Shown here: positions 47,501 through 58,136 of the stretch, one piece after another
Numbering within the stretch: position 1 is the first letter of the stretch
How the letters are laid out: every line of letters starts with the position of its first letter
Source: Brachionus plicatilis
Lineage: Eukaryota; Rotifera; Eurotatoria; Ploima; Brachionidae
Assembly: GCA_010279815.1 (NCBI GenBank)
Contig: QEOQ01000640.1
Coordinates: 722,117-786,116 of the forward strand
Reading direction: 5' to 3'
Length of the DNA: 64,000 bases
Program-made: the position numbers and the translations under genes
The notes under the pieces: generated by a model
The model's database searches: none
The model's input: only the letters and a program-made list of their open reading frames with translations
Told to the model about the DNA's origin: nothing

Positions 47501-48823
47501 AATTTTTTTATTAAAGCCAAAATTAGTTCTATAAATTTGGATCAGCTGATGCATTCAATGTATCACCAAAATCCAATCTTTATAAATATTTTTTTTTAAT
47601 ATTATAAAATATATTTGTGAAAAATTTATAAAACAAAATTTCAAAATTTATGACTAATTAATTAAGAAATGTATATTTATGTTCTGATTTTTGCTCGAAA
47701 ATTCATAATACCCTTTTTTTCACTGATTATTTTTATTTTTTTCAAGAGAATAAAAAGTCACGCTTTCGATGGTCTTCGAAATGTCACAGACCTGTTGATT
47801 TCAATAGAACAAAAAAAATCTCCTATTGAAACGATCGAAGGAGATGCTTTCATTTCAACGGCCTTTGTTGATAATCTATTTCTTGATGGTATATCTGCGA
47901 AATTAATAAAGACAAACACTTTCCGCGGTTTATCATATTGCAAAAATTTGCACTTGTCCAACTCTTTTGTTGAAGAAATTGAGCCCAATGCTTTTTTTCG
48001 CACAAATAACATAGAAAATCTTAATTTAAAAAATTCAAAATTAAAATTTATCCATAAAGACGCCTTTAAGGGCATATTTAACATAAAAACAATTGATCTA
48101 AGAGGAAATTATTTGCGAATGATCAATCGAAGTTCTTTTGAACAGTTGATTGCTCCTAAGATAAAAAGAGAGAAGAATATCATTGTCAATGAAACACTAC
48201 GAGTGTTTGATATTGAAAATAATAATTTTGTCGTGGACAGGATATTATTTGAGCAAAATCCGATTCAATGTGATTGTAATTTAAAATGGATTTTGGACAA
48301 CAAGTTAAACCAAGAGTTTATACAATTGCCAGAGATATGTGCTGGACCCCGAGGCTATGATTGTCTTAGAGTGCAAGATTTAGATAGTCAGAATTTAAAT
48401 TGTGACAAGTTGAATTCATTAAATAAACTCCCATGCGAAGATATAATTTTCGATGCCACAAGTAATATGGATGCTGGCAAAATTTTTGATTATGGAAATA
48501 CTGGAACAGAATATCTTGCAACAAGTGAAGAAAAAAAACAAGTAGAAGATCAAGATGAATATGTTTATGAGTTTGAATATCCTAGGACTATAGCCAGGAA
48601 TGACATTTCTTTGAAAATGTTTTATTCGACTACCAGTGTTACTTGGTCGAAAGAAAAACAAACAAATGAACAAGAATCGTTTCTTAAGGGCCTGCTAAAT
48701 CAAAGTTTGGGTTTAAGTAATTGTTCGAAAAGTCTCATCTCTACTTGGAATTGTTTAATTATTCTTATTGTTTTTTTGTTCCAAATACTTTCTAAACTAT
48801 CTGTAAATTTAATGAATTTTTAG
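44543..48823 (+). CDS. Secreted/GPI-like leucine-rich-repeat protein
   Basis: Three exons are inferred: 44543-44938, 46778-47079 and 47749-48823, total 590 aa with phases in register. The N-terminus MIVNYRRVLIFLLIINQFW is a signal peptide. A Cys-rich cap follows (CPVEYESCWCEYTNP...INCNF), as in LRRNT domains. LRRs follow: THLDLSRTEIFEFPSDAFQG across the first join, then LKTLIIANNPNLIDLEPHSF, LNFLSLVNNKLSFIDGYVF, and in exon 3 IENLNLKNSKLKFIHKDAF and IKTIDLRGNYLRMINRSSF. An LRRCT cap has NPIQCDCNLKWIL...CAGPRGYDC...LNCD. After an acidic stretch the protein ends CLIILIVFLFQILSKLSVNL without a cytoplasmic tail, suggesting a GPI signal or a terminal membrane anchor. Such proteins usually mediate cell adhesion or recognition. 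The acceptor of exon 3 is the least certain join. Confidence 0.78.
44939..46777. other. Intron 1 of the LRR gene
   Basis: It holds AT-rich DNA and a minus-strand LINE fragment (46050-46520). No additional exon could be supported, and the protein reads naturally across the join (DAFQ|GLDGLET). Confidence 0.55.
46050..46520 (-). mobile_element. LINE RT fragment in LRR intron 1, minus strand
   Basis: The minus strand reads LSLRESKIPKALKSAIITM then LKKSSLTQDPANYRPISM and CQGKLLEHIVYSRLS, i.e. RT motifs before motif A. It is close to the fragment at 16060-16260. It lies opposite to the host gene and is truncated. Confidence 0.7.
47125..47508. repeat. Foldback element in LRR intron 2
   Basis: The arms at about 47125-47240 and 47400-47508 are inverted copies. 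They share TTGGTAT.GTGAAATTCAAA, TACAAATTGAACAAAAATT and a TTTTTTGATGAATTAATATT..AAAATA block, and end in AATACTGCAA. Transcribed intron RNA would form a long hairpin. No ORF. Confidence 0.8.
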
Positions 48824-50263
48824 TTTAAATAGCAATTTTTCCTTTTTGGTAAATAAAATTTTTAATAAATGATTTTAATTACGATAAGAATTTAATTCAT
48901 CATCGTCAGCATCATCATTAATTGACTGTAAGCAACCTAGATCTACAGGCGTCCACAAATCTTTAAATGTCCACAGCTGTAAATTTTTAAGGCAAATAAT
49001 GTTTTTGTCCCGCTATTTTTAATAAAAACTCATTTAAATTATGAGCGGGTGCAGTCAGCCAGGGCCCGGGACACATCCCTAGTCTGGGATTTGGGGTAAG
49101 CAGAAGATTATGGTCTATCATTGGATTGTTGTAAATTCCAGAGTTGTTTAAAAGTCACAAGTCTCAAGTCAAGTCCAAGTCAGGTCTTTTATTTTTTTTT
49201 TTACAAAGTCCCACCAAAGACTTTAATTTTGTTTTTTCTCCTTTTAAAACTCCGTTTCTTTTTATTATTTTAAAAGGAGAAAAAACAAAATTAAATTTTA
49301 GAGTTACTATACCAAAATCAAAATTAAAGAGAAAAAAAAATCAATTTTAAGTATCGAAAAATTTGTAAATAACTTAGAAGCAACCCCATAAGGGAGTCGA
49401 TACACTCACAAATATAGAGGTAAAACCTCGGTTGTATTCATCTTCCAATCCGACAATCAGTGGTACTGAATAGTTAAGACTTTTATAAATATATTTTTCA
49501 TTTAAATCAGAGAGACGATCAGTTATGGATTCAAACCTTAATCTCTAAATAAAACCCGGGGATAATTTGACACTTATTATTTACCTGTACGAAATTTAGC
49601 TTTTTGAGTAAGCTAATTTAATACATGCTATTTTAATCCGCTCCCAGTACAGAAGTCTAGAAGAGAGTCAAATTCTCTATACTATACAGGCTAGGGGTGT
49701 GCTATACAAGTAAACGAAATAAGTTGGGATGTACATGTATGTAATCATGCTTTTTGAAAAAAACAAGTTTAAAAAAATTGAAACCAAACGTTGATGGAAC
49801 CAAAATAAAACCAAACAGCCTAATAGGCCGTCCTATATCCGAGTTACACCGCTATGTGCATTTTTGGATTCTAGGGGGACATGTGCGTTTTTCAGGTATC
49901 CAAATAAGGCAAATGGAAGTTTCAGATAAAATTTTAAGATCAAAAAGATCATTTAATATTTAAAAACTTAATTAATCTAATGATTTTAATAATTTTCAAG
50001 AAATAAATACAAAACATTAATAGACGTGTTATGTTTAAAAATGGTTCATTATCAAATTAATACAAAATGATTGATATCTAATTTATATAACAAAAACAAT
50101 CAATAATTTATAAAATTCAGGTTAAGTTAATTCACAAATTCAAATTTATAACTTTTATATCCATTCATTCAAACAAAATTAATTTTATATTTCCATTTAA
50201 ATAACTTATAAATTTTATAAACATTAAATTTTTCCTTTAAAAGTAAGTTTTCATTTTTCACTA
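48824..50263. other. Intergenic; includes repeat copy 2 and a CAAGTC-rich patch
   Basis: 48991-49130 is a copy of the repeat at 14177-14330. At about 49150-49190 CAAGTCTCAAGTCAAGTCC recalls the CAAGTC-rich insertion at 1622-1965. A short inverted pair near 49214-49290 (AATTTTGTTTTTTCTCCTTT and its complement) brackets 49240. No gene. Confidence 0.45.
48991..49130 (+). repeat. Dispersed repeat, copy 2
   Basis: AAGGCAAATAATGTTTTTGT, CCGCTATTTTTAATAAAAAC and the GC-rich CAGTCAGCCAGGGCCCGGGA segment align with 14177-14330. Family unknown. Confidence 0.6.
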
Positions 50264-51111
50264 CCCGGTTATGTGAACATTTGGTCACATAATTTTAACA
50301 AATTATTTTTGTTCACATAAACACTAATGTTCACTTAAACCTTGACTGTTCACATTAAAAAGCTCTTGTTCACCTAACATTCAATGCTAAAAAATTAAAA
50401 GAATAAAAAAATAAAAAATTTCATAAATATATTTTTCATAAGTTTGTTAAAATTATTTTGAAACTTTAATCATGTAAAAAGAAAAAGTAAGCGCTTACTT
50501 AAATTTAAGAACAAGTGATGAAATATTTAAGATATATAAAAGTAGAAAATGGTGATGACTGTAATAATAGTTACACTGATGCTGGTGAATTTGAAAGTAA
50601 TGAAATAAACAATATTCAAAGACGTCTAAAGCAAAGTTCTTTAAGTGAAACTAAAAAAAGGCAGCTTTTTTTGAATCTTTGGCCAAAGAAAATTCACAAA
50701 TACCAGAGTCCACGGTTGAAAATGTAGAAAAAGTACTTACAAGCGTAATCCAGTGAAATGCGTTTTATGCGGTAAATATTTTGAAGGTGAACGTGGACTA
50801 AATTTACACAAATCAAAAAGTCATTAAATATATTGACCATTAAAGGAAAAAGACTAAAATATTATTATTTACTTTACTAAACGAGCTTATTCATGATTAT
50901 AATTAATAAATTTTTTTTGTTCACGTAAATTTTATGTTGTTCACCTAATATCAGTTCTGTTCACATAAGCACCTGGTGTTCACCAAAAAGGTTAAAAAAT
51001 CACTTTATGTGAACAAAAATAATTTGTTAAAATTAGGTGAACATTTTGTTCACCTAAGCCGTGAACAATTTTTGTTCACATATTATGTGACCAAATGTTC
51101 ACATAATCGGG
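50264..51111 (+). mobile_element. TIR element with TA duplication and internal zinc-finger coding relic
   Basis: The ends are CCCGGTTATGTGAACATTTG (50264) and, inverted, the same with CCCGATT (to 51111), flanked by TA (50262-50263, 51112-51113). Subterminal regions repeat GTTCACNTAA at least eight times in both orientations. The 848-bp element has no transposase catalytic core but carries a short coding relic. Confidence 0.8.
50515..50826 (+). pseudogene. C2H2 zinc-finger coding relic inside the TIR element
   Basis: The first frame starts MKYLRYIKVENGDDCNNS and continues to QSSLSETKKRQL. A shift in the following T run takes the reading to FFESLAKENSQIPESTVENV. A further shift gives YKRNPVKCVLCGKYFEGERG then LNLHKSKSH and a stop. 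CxxC, 12 residues, HxxxxH is a well-formed C2H2 finger. As it stands the gene needs two frame changes, so it is either a pseudogene or has an intron I did not resolve. Confidence 0.5.
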
Positions 51112-53440
51112 TAGACCCTTCATTTAAATCAATTAAAAAATTTAAATCTATTAAAATTCAATAAAAAGGATATTTAATATTTTAAATATGAAAATAAAAT
51201 TGACATGACATGTCAAGTAATTGTTTTGTAAAAATTTAATTTTTTTTTTTGTTTCTATAAACAATATTTTAGATCTTTTGATCTTGATCTCAAATTTCAA
51301 TATGCCCCAAATAATTAAATTAAATTCCTCTTTTTTTTTAATTTTTAATATTCCGGCAGCGAAGCAACGGGTAAAACCTTGTTATCGTTAAGTTGGTTTC
51401 TTAAATCTACGCTCTGTTTACAATTTTTTATAAATTTGTTAAAATGCATCAAACGAACGTCAATTATCACTAAAGTTAAAATTTTTAAAGAAAAAAAACA
51501 AAGTTTTTTGGGCCTTGTCCATTAAGTGAACTATTCATCAATTTCTATACAATTAACCATTAGTTCACCTAATCTAAAAATTGTTTACCTATTTTGATAT
51601 TTTTTCATCTTTTTATCTATTTAGAAAAATAACTAAATGTAATATTAAAAAATTAATAATTCAATTGACAAATAAAAATTAAAAAATAAAATAGAAAAAA
51701 ATTAATTAGATAAAAAAATTGCGAGATAGATGAATCTATGTTTCCTAAAGTCAAACACTTGAAGGGTGATAAATTAATTTTAAATTTTTTTAATTTTTAT
51801 AATTTATGTTTAAAGGCAAAGATTTAAGAAGAGAGGGTATTTGGGTATTATGGGTTGTTGAACCAGATCAACTAGATCAGAGAAAATGCTATTTTTAAAT
51901 TTCCTTCAAAAAAAAAAAAAAGTTATCAACTTCAATTGTTAATTTTATATCATATTCAATAATTAAGTATTCTATTAAATAGCTACTTTTTTCAATTGAT
52001 TCATAGCATAAAATTTTTTCAAGTTTATCTTAAAATTTTTTTAGTCATATATTTTTGTTTTAGCAGTAGCATTAGCTCGGTACAAATTATTTATTAAACA
52101 AATTATTTAAAAGTTAAAAAAAGAATTTTTCATATATTTATAATTTCCAAATAAAAATTAAACTCATTATATTTCATTTAAGAGTTTTATTTAAAATATA
52201 AGGTAAATGGAGACAATTCCAGTGTGTAATATGAAGTTAACAAAAATATAACAACTCGCATAAATTCAAAGACAGAAGTTATTTGGTCATTATATATAGA
52301 TTTTTCAGCAGTATGGGGCAGAACCCCATAATACGATAGAGTGTCAGAAATATTGTGAAAATGACTTGCATAAATCTTTTAAAAAAAACTAGAGAACCCA
52401 TTTATTTTTAAACAATGTGGAAAATGATTCGGGTTTTAGAACATTTGTATTTGGAATCAAAATTTTTATTCTAAGAGAAAAGTTTACTTTTCTACATCAT
52501 ATAAAACTATAGGTAATGGCAAAGCCTACCGTAAGTCCTTGCAAATTACACCGGGGTGGTGGTGTAATAATAGCCACAAGCCCAGTACCTAAGACTCGGT
52601 TAGAACCACAATATTTTTCAATTTAATTTTCACATTAATCCCTTGGTATAAGTTTATCAGCTTAACATAATCCTCTCCATGTAAAATTTTTTTGAATTTG
52701 TGGCCACATATTTTGTGACAATTCGAAATAATGTCTAAGATTTGGATTATCTTGGCACGTAACAAAATAGAGAACACACTGTACAAGAGGCAAAAAATTT
52801 TCGATTCTTTAGTTTCACATAAATAAAAAATATAAAGAAAAATTAGTATTTTTTTTAATTTAGTATCAGCATAAAACATAAGTCGAAATTAAGTTTCGCG
52901 TTATTAAATTCGGTTCTAAATAAAATTTCAAAAAAGCTGTTGACGAAATTAAAAATAGTGCAATACGAGGCTAGATCTAATTAAGATACTGTCAAACAAA
53001 AAAGGTTCTTAATCAAAAACGTTAGGAAGCCTAAATTAATCTTAGGTCGGGTCAATTCTGTCCATATTCTGTGAAGTCGATTTAAGATTTGAAAGAGAAA
53101 AAAAGGAAAACATAACATTGAAAAATAATTATCGAAATTAAAAAATTAACATTTCAAAAGAGATCTTTTTATAAAATTTCTTTAGCAATAATTTTTGGTC
53201 TTTTTTCATTTAACATGAAACTTGAATTTTTTCAATTTAGTTAAATGAAATTTTTAAAAATATTTGAGTTTTTTTATGAAATTCCTTTTTAATATTATGA
53301 CTGCAAGCCAAAAGTAATTTATCAAATTAAAACTTAAAAAATCACAAATATTTAACATTGAATCAGGAAAATATTCCTATTTAAGTCGAATTTTTTTTAT
53401 TTTAGCAAAAAAAATCCAAAATTTAGATTTTTAAAAAAAA
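51112..53440. other. Intergenic region upstream of serpin 4
   Basis: No gene supported. A GC-richer spot at 52500-52615 (ACACCGGGGTGGTGGTGTAA) is unexplained. 53290-53440 matches the upstream region of serpin 3. Confidence 0.4.
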
Positions 53441-54686
53441 ATGTCATTATCAAATTCATTGAACAGCTTTACCCACAAACTTTTCAACCAAATAAATGCT
53501 GGTAAATTTAATTTTTATAGAATTTTATTTGTTTAGGGCATAATTTAATTATCTATTTAAGATGTTAATTTTTTCATGTCACCATTTAGCATTTCGACTG
53601 CTTTGGTCATGTGCTATGTTGGAGCTAAATGTGAAACAGCTTCACAATTAAAAGATTTATTGAGCTTGACAAATTTGGATGATGAAAAAATTTTGAGTCT
53701 GAATCAAGAATTGATTTCCAGTGTTAATAACTTGAGTGGAGACGTTGTCATCAAAACTGCAAATAAACTTTATCCAAAACAGGGTTATGAAATTTTGAGT
53801 AAATATCTTAGCTTGGTGCAAAAAAATTTTCATGCTGATGTTGAAAGTTTAAACTTCGACAATGCTGAAGAATCTGCCAATACAATAAACCGTTGGGTGT
53901 CAGAACAAACAAATGATAAAATACGAAATTTAATAGATACTGACAGCATCAATGGCCAAACCAGGTTAATTTTAGTGAATGCAATTTATTTTAAAGGAAA
54001 TTGGGATCTCAAGTTTGATTCTAATCTTACCACTGAAAAAGATTTCCATTTGGCAGATGGCTCAACTAAAAAAGTGCAAATGATGAAAAGCAACAAAATG
54101 TTCAGGTACATCCATAAACCGGCGCAAATTGATGCTGACATTTGTGAATTACCTTATGCTGGCCAGAATATTTCAATGACAATTATTCTGCCTCATCAAG
54201 GACACTCATTGGAAAAAGTTGAAAAACAATTGAATGATTCAGTTTTACATCAAATAATGACTTTGGAAATACTCAAGGAAAAAATTAATCTTCAAGTACC
54301 TAAATTCAAGCTTAAATTTAAAATAAAAGTAATCTAAACAAAAAAAATTTTTTGAAATTTTAAAAAATTGTTTTTAGTTGTCTAAATATTTTAATAGTAT
54401 GGGAGCAAATTTGCCTTTTGATGAATCAAGGGCAGACTTCAGTGGTATCACAAGCGATCCTCAGGGTTTGTCAATTTCTGAGTTAATTCATCAAGCTGTT
54501 TTGGAAGTCAACGAAGAAGGAACTGAAGCTGCTGCTGCTACTGCTCTTGGTGCAATTTCGATAACAAGTGTCGATAAAATGCAAGAACTGAACAATTTCA
54601 TTTGCAATAGGCCATTTTTGTTCTTAATACACGAAAAGAAGCATAATTCAATATTATTTTTTGGAAAGTATGTGGAGCCACAATAA
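53441..54686 (+). CDS. Serpin 4, most divergent copy
   Basis: Exons are 53441-53501, 53562-54328 and 54378-54686, giving 378 aa without a signal peptide. Exon 1 uses a donor six bases upstream of the one in the other copies (GCTG|GTAAAT), still phase 1, so two residues are missing before NFFMSPFSIS. Body changes include TDSINGQ for PNSINGL and KIK for KTE before intron 2. The hinge EEGTEAAAAT is kept but the loop is new, ALGAISITSVDKMQELNNF, two residues longer than in serpins 1 and 3. P1 is probably Ile, Ser or Thr, so the target should differ from a trypsin. NFICNRPFLFLIHEK follows as in the family. Confidence 0.86.
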
Positions 54687-54769
54687 TATAAAAGAAGATT
54701 TTTTAGTTCATTTTTTTACTTAAGCTTTAATTTTAGCCTTTTAAAATTATTTTTAACAATAAAGAACAA

Positions 54770-55046
54770 TGATCTTAAGTTTGATTCTAATCTTACCACT
54801 GAAAAAGATTTCCATTTGACAGATGGCTCAACTAAAAAAATGCAAATGATGAAAAGCAACAAAAAGTTTAGGTACATCCATAAACCGGCGCAAATTGATG
54901 CTGACATTTGTGAATTACCTTATGCTGGCCAGAATATTTCAATGACAATTATTCTGCCTCATCAAGGACACTCTTTGGAACAAGTTGAAAAACAACTTTG
55001 GAAATAACCATCGAAATTATAAATCTTCAAGTACTTAAATTGAAGC
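54770..55046 (+). pseudogene. Serpin body-exon fragment downstream of serpin 4
   Basis: From GATCTTAAGTTTGATTC it copies the second half of the serpin body exon (LKFDSNLTTEKDFHL to LEQVEKQL). A 31-base deletion between short ACT repeats then causes a frameshift and stop (QLWK). Remnants of KINLQVPKFK follow to about 55046. There is no exon 1 or loop exon. It shares the IHKPAQ and YAGQ variants of serpin 4, so it derives from that lineage. Confidence 0.85.
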
Positions 55047-55259
55047 ACCGTATATTTCTTTTTAATATAGACTTATTAACTAACATTCTAAGACCTATTA
55101 ATTAACCGATACATTTTTACAAAAATCTAAAAAATGGGGAAAAAATTAAATTTTTATTAAATACAATTAAGTAATTGATCCATCCTATATTTTATCTAAA
55201 ACTCCCATAAAATGCTGTAATTTTATAATATCTTAAAAGATGGTATGGCAACCGCCACT

Positions 55260-55431
55260 GCTAACTAATGCAAAAAAACATGCTTAAGATTAAATAAGGC
55301 TCTGCAAAAACTCTGCAATTCTGCAGGAAAATGCACGTCATTAAAAAGTATTTAATTCAACTTCGCAATTTAATTGCAGAGTTTTTGCAGAGTTTTATCT
55401 AATATTTTGCATATTTTTTGCACTAGTTAGA
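55260..55431. repeat. Foldback element with CTCTGCAAAAACTCTGCA core
   Basis: The left arm, CTAACTAATGCAAAAAAACA to CTCTGCAAAAACTCTGCAAT, is inverted on the right (AATTGCAGAGTTTTTGCAGA ... TTTTTTGCACTAGTTAG). The core words match the loop of the foldback at 10730-11046, so the two may be related. Confidence 0.65.
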
Positions 55432-55719
55432 TTTTTGCAGAGAGATTAAATCAAATACCATTCAAAAGTTAAAAACAAAATATCATTTGATCTGATTTTT
55501 TTGATCCAAAACTACAAGATACCAAAATTGATATTAACTTTTGTTTTTTTCTCAAAGATCATGTAAGATGACTTTTCAATAGAAATTTTCATTTCCCATT
55601 TAAAAATTCATCTTTCAGCTTCTTTTAGGTACTTATTTATCATTTTTCATGATTTCTAATATTTTTGAAAATAAAAAAAATAGTCAAATCTTATGCAAAA
55701 AGAAGAGAGTATTGGAAGT

Positions 55720-56340
55720 TTTTTTTTGTTTCTCTTTGGTATGTCATTTATAAGCATGCTAAAACGAAGTGGACTAATTATTGATCCTTGTGAAACTCTT
55801 GCTTCAATATGGTATTGATCAGACCATCTACATTTTCTCTAAACGATCTTAAATGCAGAAACGATCTAATCCAACAAATAAGAGATGGGAGGCAGATTAA
55901 TTCATCGTGCCAAACTTTACCAAAAGCTTTAGAAATGTCTAAAATAGAGACAACAGAATTTCTTCTTTCCATTAAAAGACTCTGCATCTTTTTGAATAAG
56001 AAAATAAAGATTTTCTGCAATACGTCTATGTTTTCTAAATACAGATTGCTAATGAATTAGTAATTTATTTTTTTCAAGAAAATTATATATTCTAGTGTAA
56101 ATAATAGCTTTCCAAAGCAACTTGTAATACTAATTGGACGATAGCTATTAGAGTCTTGCATATGAGAAGATTTCTTAGGGATCATGGTTATACTTGCTAT
56201 TTTCAATGATTTTGGGACTTGTTCTAGTTCCTAGTTCCAAACTCATGTTAAAGAGTTGACTTATTTCAAATAGAGTCTCATTAGGTAAATTTTTAACATT
56301 AGGTTGAAGATACGATCTAAATCAGAACCCGCTAGTTCTT
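55720..56340 (-). mobile_element. LINE RT fragment, minus strand
   Basis: The minus strand reads VVSILDISKAFGKVWHDELI (RT motif A), then LPSLICWIRSFLHLRSFREN and VDG.....LKQEFHKDQ (decayed motif B). Upstream on that strand are parts of the ATITMIPKKSSHMQDS..YRPI region. It has several stops and is jockey-like. Confidence 0.7.
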
Positions 56341-56582
56341 TTAGTTTTTTTAGTTTTTCACTAAATAGACTTGTTTGTTGGGCGTAACAAAAAATAAGCG
56401 TAAGCTAATTAATTTCAACATGGAGTTAATTAATTGAACAGATTAAACTTTTTTATTATGTTCCAAATTCAGGTATGATTTGATTTAGAATAAATTATAC
56501 TTAATTTTGGCAAATTGATGTTTGGCAAATTGATTTTGGCAAAAAAAAAATGTTTTTTGAACATTTTCATGTGTAGCAAACC

Positions 56583-57475
56583 AGGGATTGTTGTTTTAGC
56601 ATACCGATAAAACTTTTGAACATACTAGCCAATTTTTTCAGCATACCCATTTTTCATCCCAGTATACTTGCATTATTAACATACGAAATACCTTAATAAT
56701 ATACTAAAAACTGATTAACATACTTATGGTAAAATTGTAAATCTTTCTTCAGTCAAGCCTGGAATTTCCGGAATTCGAATTTTCCTTTAATTTACATAAG
56801 AAATTATTTCCATTATCCGAAATTAATTTATTAATTAAAATTTTAAAATTTTTCTGCAATCATGACAAATTAAAAAGATACAGTTAGTGTTGATAATATA
56901 TTATCAATTGACAACAAGGAAGCTATATCTAATTAATGAATATTTCTAGTCAAAAGACTTTAAATATATTAAGAGAAATCATAAAATAGACATTTGACAT
57001 GCGAAAGATAAACTTTTTAAAACAAAATTATAAAAATTTGATTTTCTTAACATGCAATTTTTTTTGGTGATTTTCACTAAAAAAATGGCTTTATAAATAA
57101 ATCAATTTTGTAAAATATTCTGATGTCCGACATTTTTTATTTTTTTCTCAATTCCTGATTATCAAGTTTCCAGCATTTTCATTATTCCGACATTAAATTG
57201 TCGAACCTAAGCGAACATAAAAGAGAATTAGCTGTATTTATTTAATTTGACTAAAATTTAATATTTCTTTTCTAATGTAAATATATAAAATAGATTTTTT
57301 TTATTTCAAAAGTTAAGTATGTTAAACAGTTTTTTGATTGCTTTTAAAAGATAGGTATGTTTTTCAGCAATAAGTGTGTTAAAAAGTGTAGTTTGCTTGG
57401 ATGAAAAATGGGTATGCTGAAAAGCTTGGCTAGCATGTTAAAAAGCTTTGATAGTATGTTGGTCAAGTAGACCCT
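56583..57475. mobile_element. Non-autonomous element with 8-bp duplication and CATAC repeats
   Basis: Exact AGCAAACC duplications at 56575-56582 and 57476-57483 flank AGGGATTG... and ...GTAGACCCT ends. Each subterminal region has multiple AGCATAC/AACATAC words, inverted at the other end (GTATGTT/GTATGCT), including a shared CAGCATACCCATTTTTCATC block. An 8-bp duplication with AGGG ends fits hAT. It is 893 bp with no transposase. Confidence 0.75.
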
Positions 57476-57679
57476 AGCAAACCATGCAAAAGTAAAATCA
57501 TACTAAATTATTGTGTATTATTCTGCATGACAATTTAACATTAGATGTTTTCTTTGCAAATATCCTTACAGTAAAATCAAAAATTACTTAAAAATCTTCT
57601 TTTTGATGATAACTTCTGAGAATGTTTCCTCGAAGGCAAATTTATTTTAAAAAATTTCAAGTCCAGTTCAATTTCAAAA

Positions 57680-57930
57680 AATATTATTCTTTATAAATCA
57701 TTGATTCGGTCATTATTTGACTACTGTTTTGTAATACTAAACTCAGGGACCCATAGAATTCACGGAGCACTCCAGAATATTCAAAACAAAATCCTTAAAA
57801 TAATCAGATGTTTCCTAATCAAAGCCTCAACAAAAAATACACGTAAGGCTTGAATTAGACCTAGGAGACGATCGAGCAAACTTAATCTAAAGTTCATTGC
57901 CAAAGTAATAGTGGAATTTTTAATCGATGC
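57680..57930 (+). mobile_element. LINE ORF2 C-terminal fragment
   Basis: It reads LYKSLIRSLFDYCFVILNSG then HGALQNIQNKILKIIRCF, the LYKSLIRSxxDYxxxxxN block after RT. It then passes through stops (LNLKFIAKVIVEFL). Truncated on both sides. Confidence 0.65.
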
Positions 57931-58136
57931 TCAAAAATGAAAAGAAACGTTTTTCAAAATAATTGGACAATTTTTTAAAGAATTTAACACCCGTTTGTTA
58001 TTCTGTACCAACTTTTGTTATTTTTTTTGTGAAAATTCAAGAAAATTTACTATATATTTTTTAAAATCAAATAAAAAAAAGATTCAGAAAAACGAGCTCA
58101 AACGAAGGTTTATCTGCCATTCCCTGGGATAAACCC

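Noticed and set aside
47758..48084. Minus-strand 108-codon frame opposite LRR exon 3
   Set aside because: It is a shadow of the LRR coding exon, which has clear repeats in the plus-strand frame.
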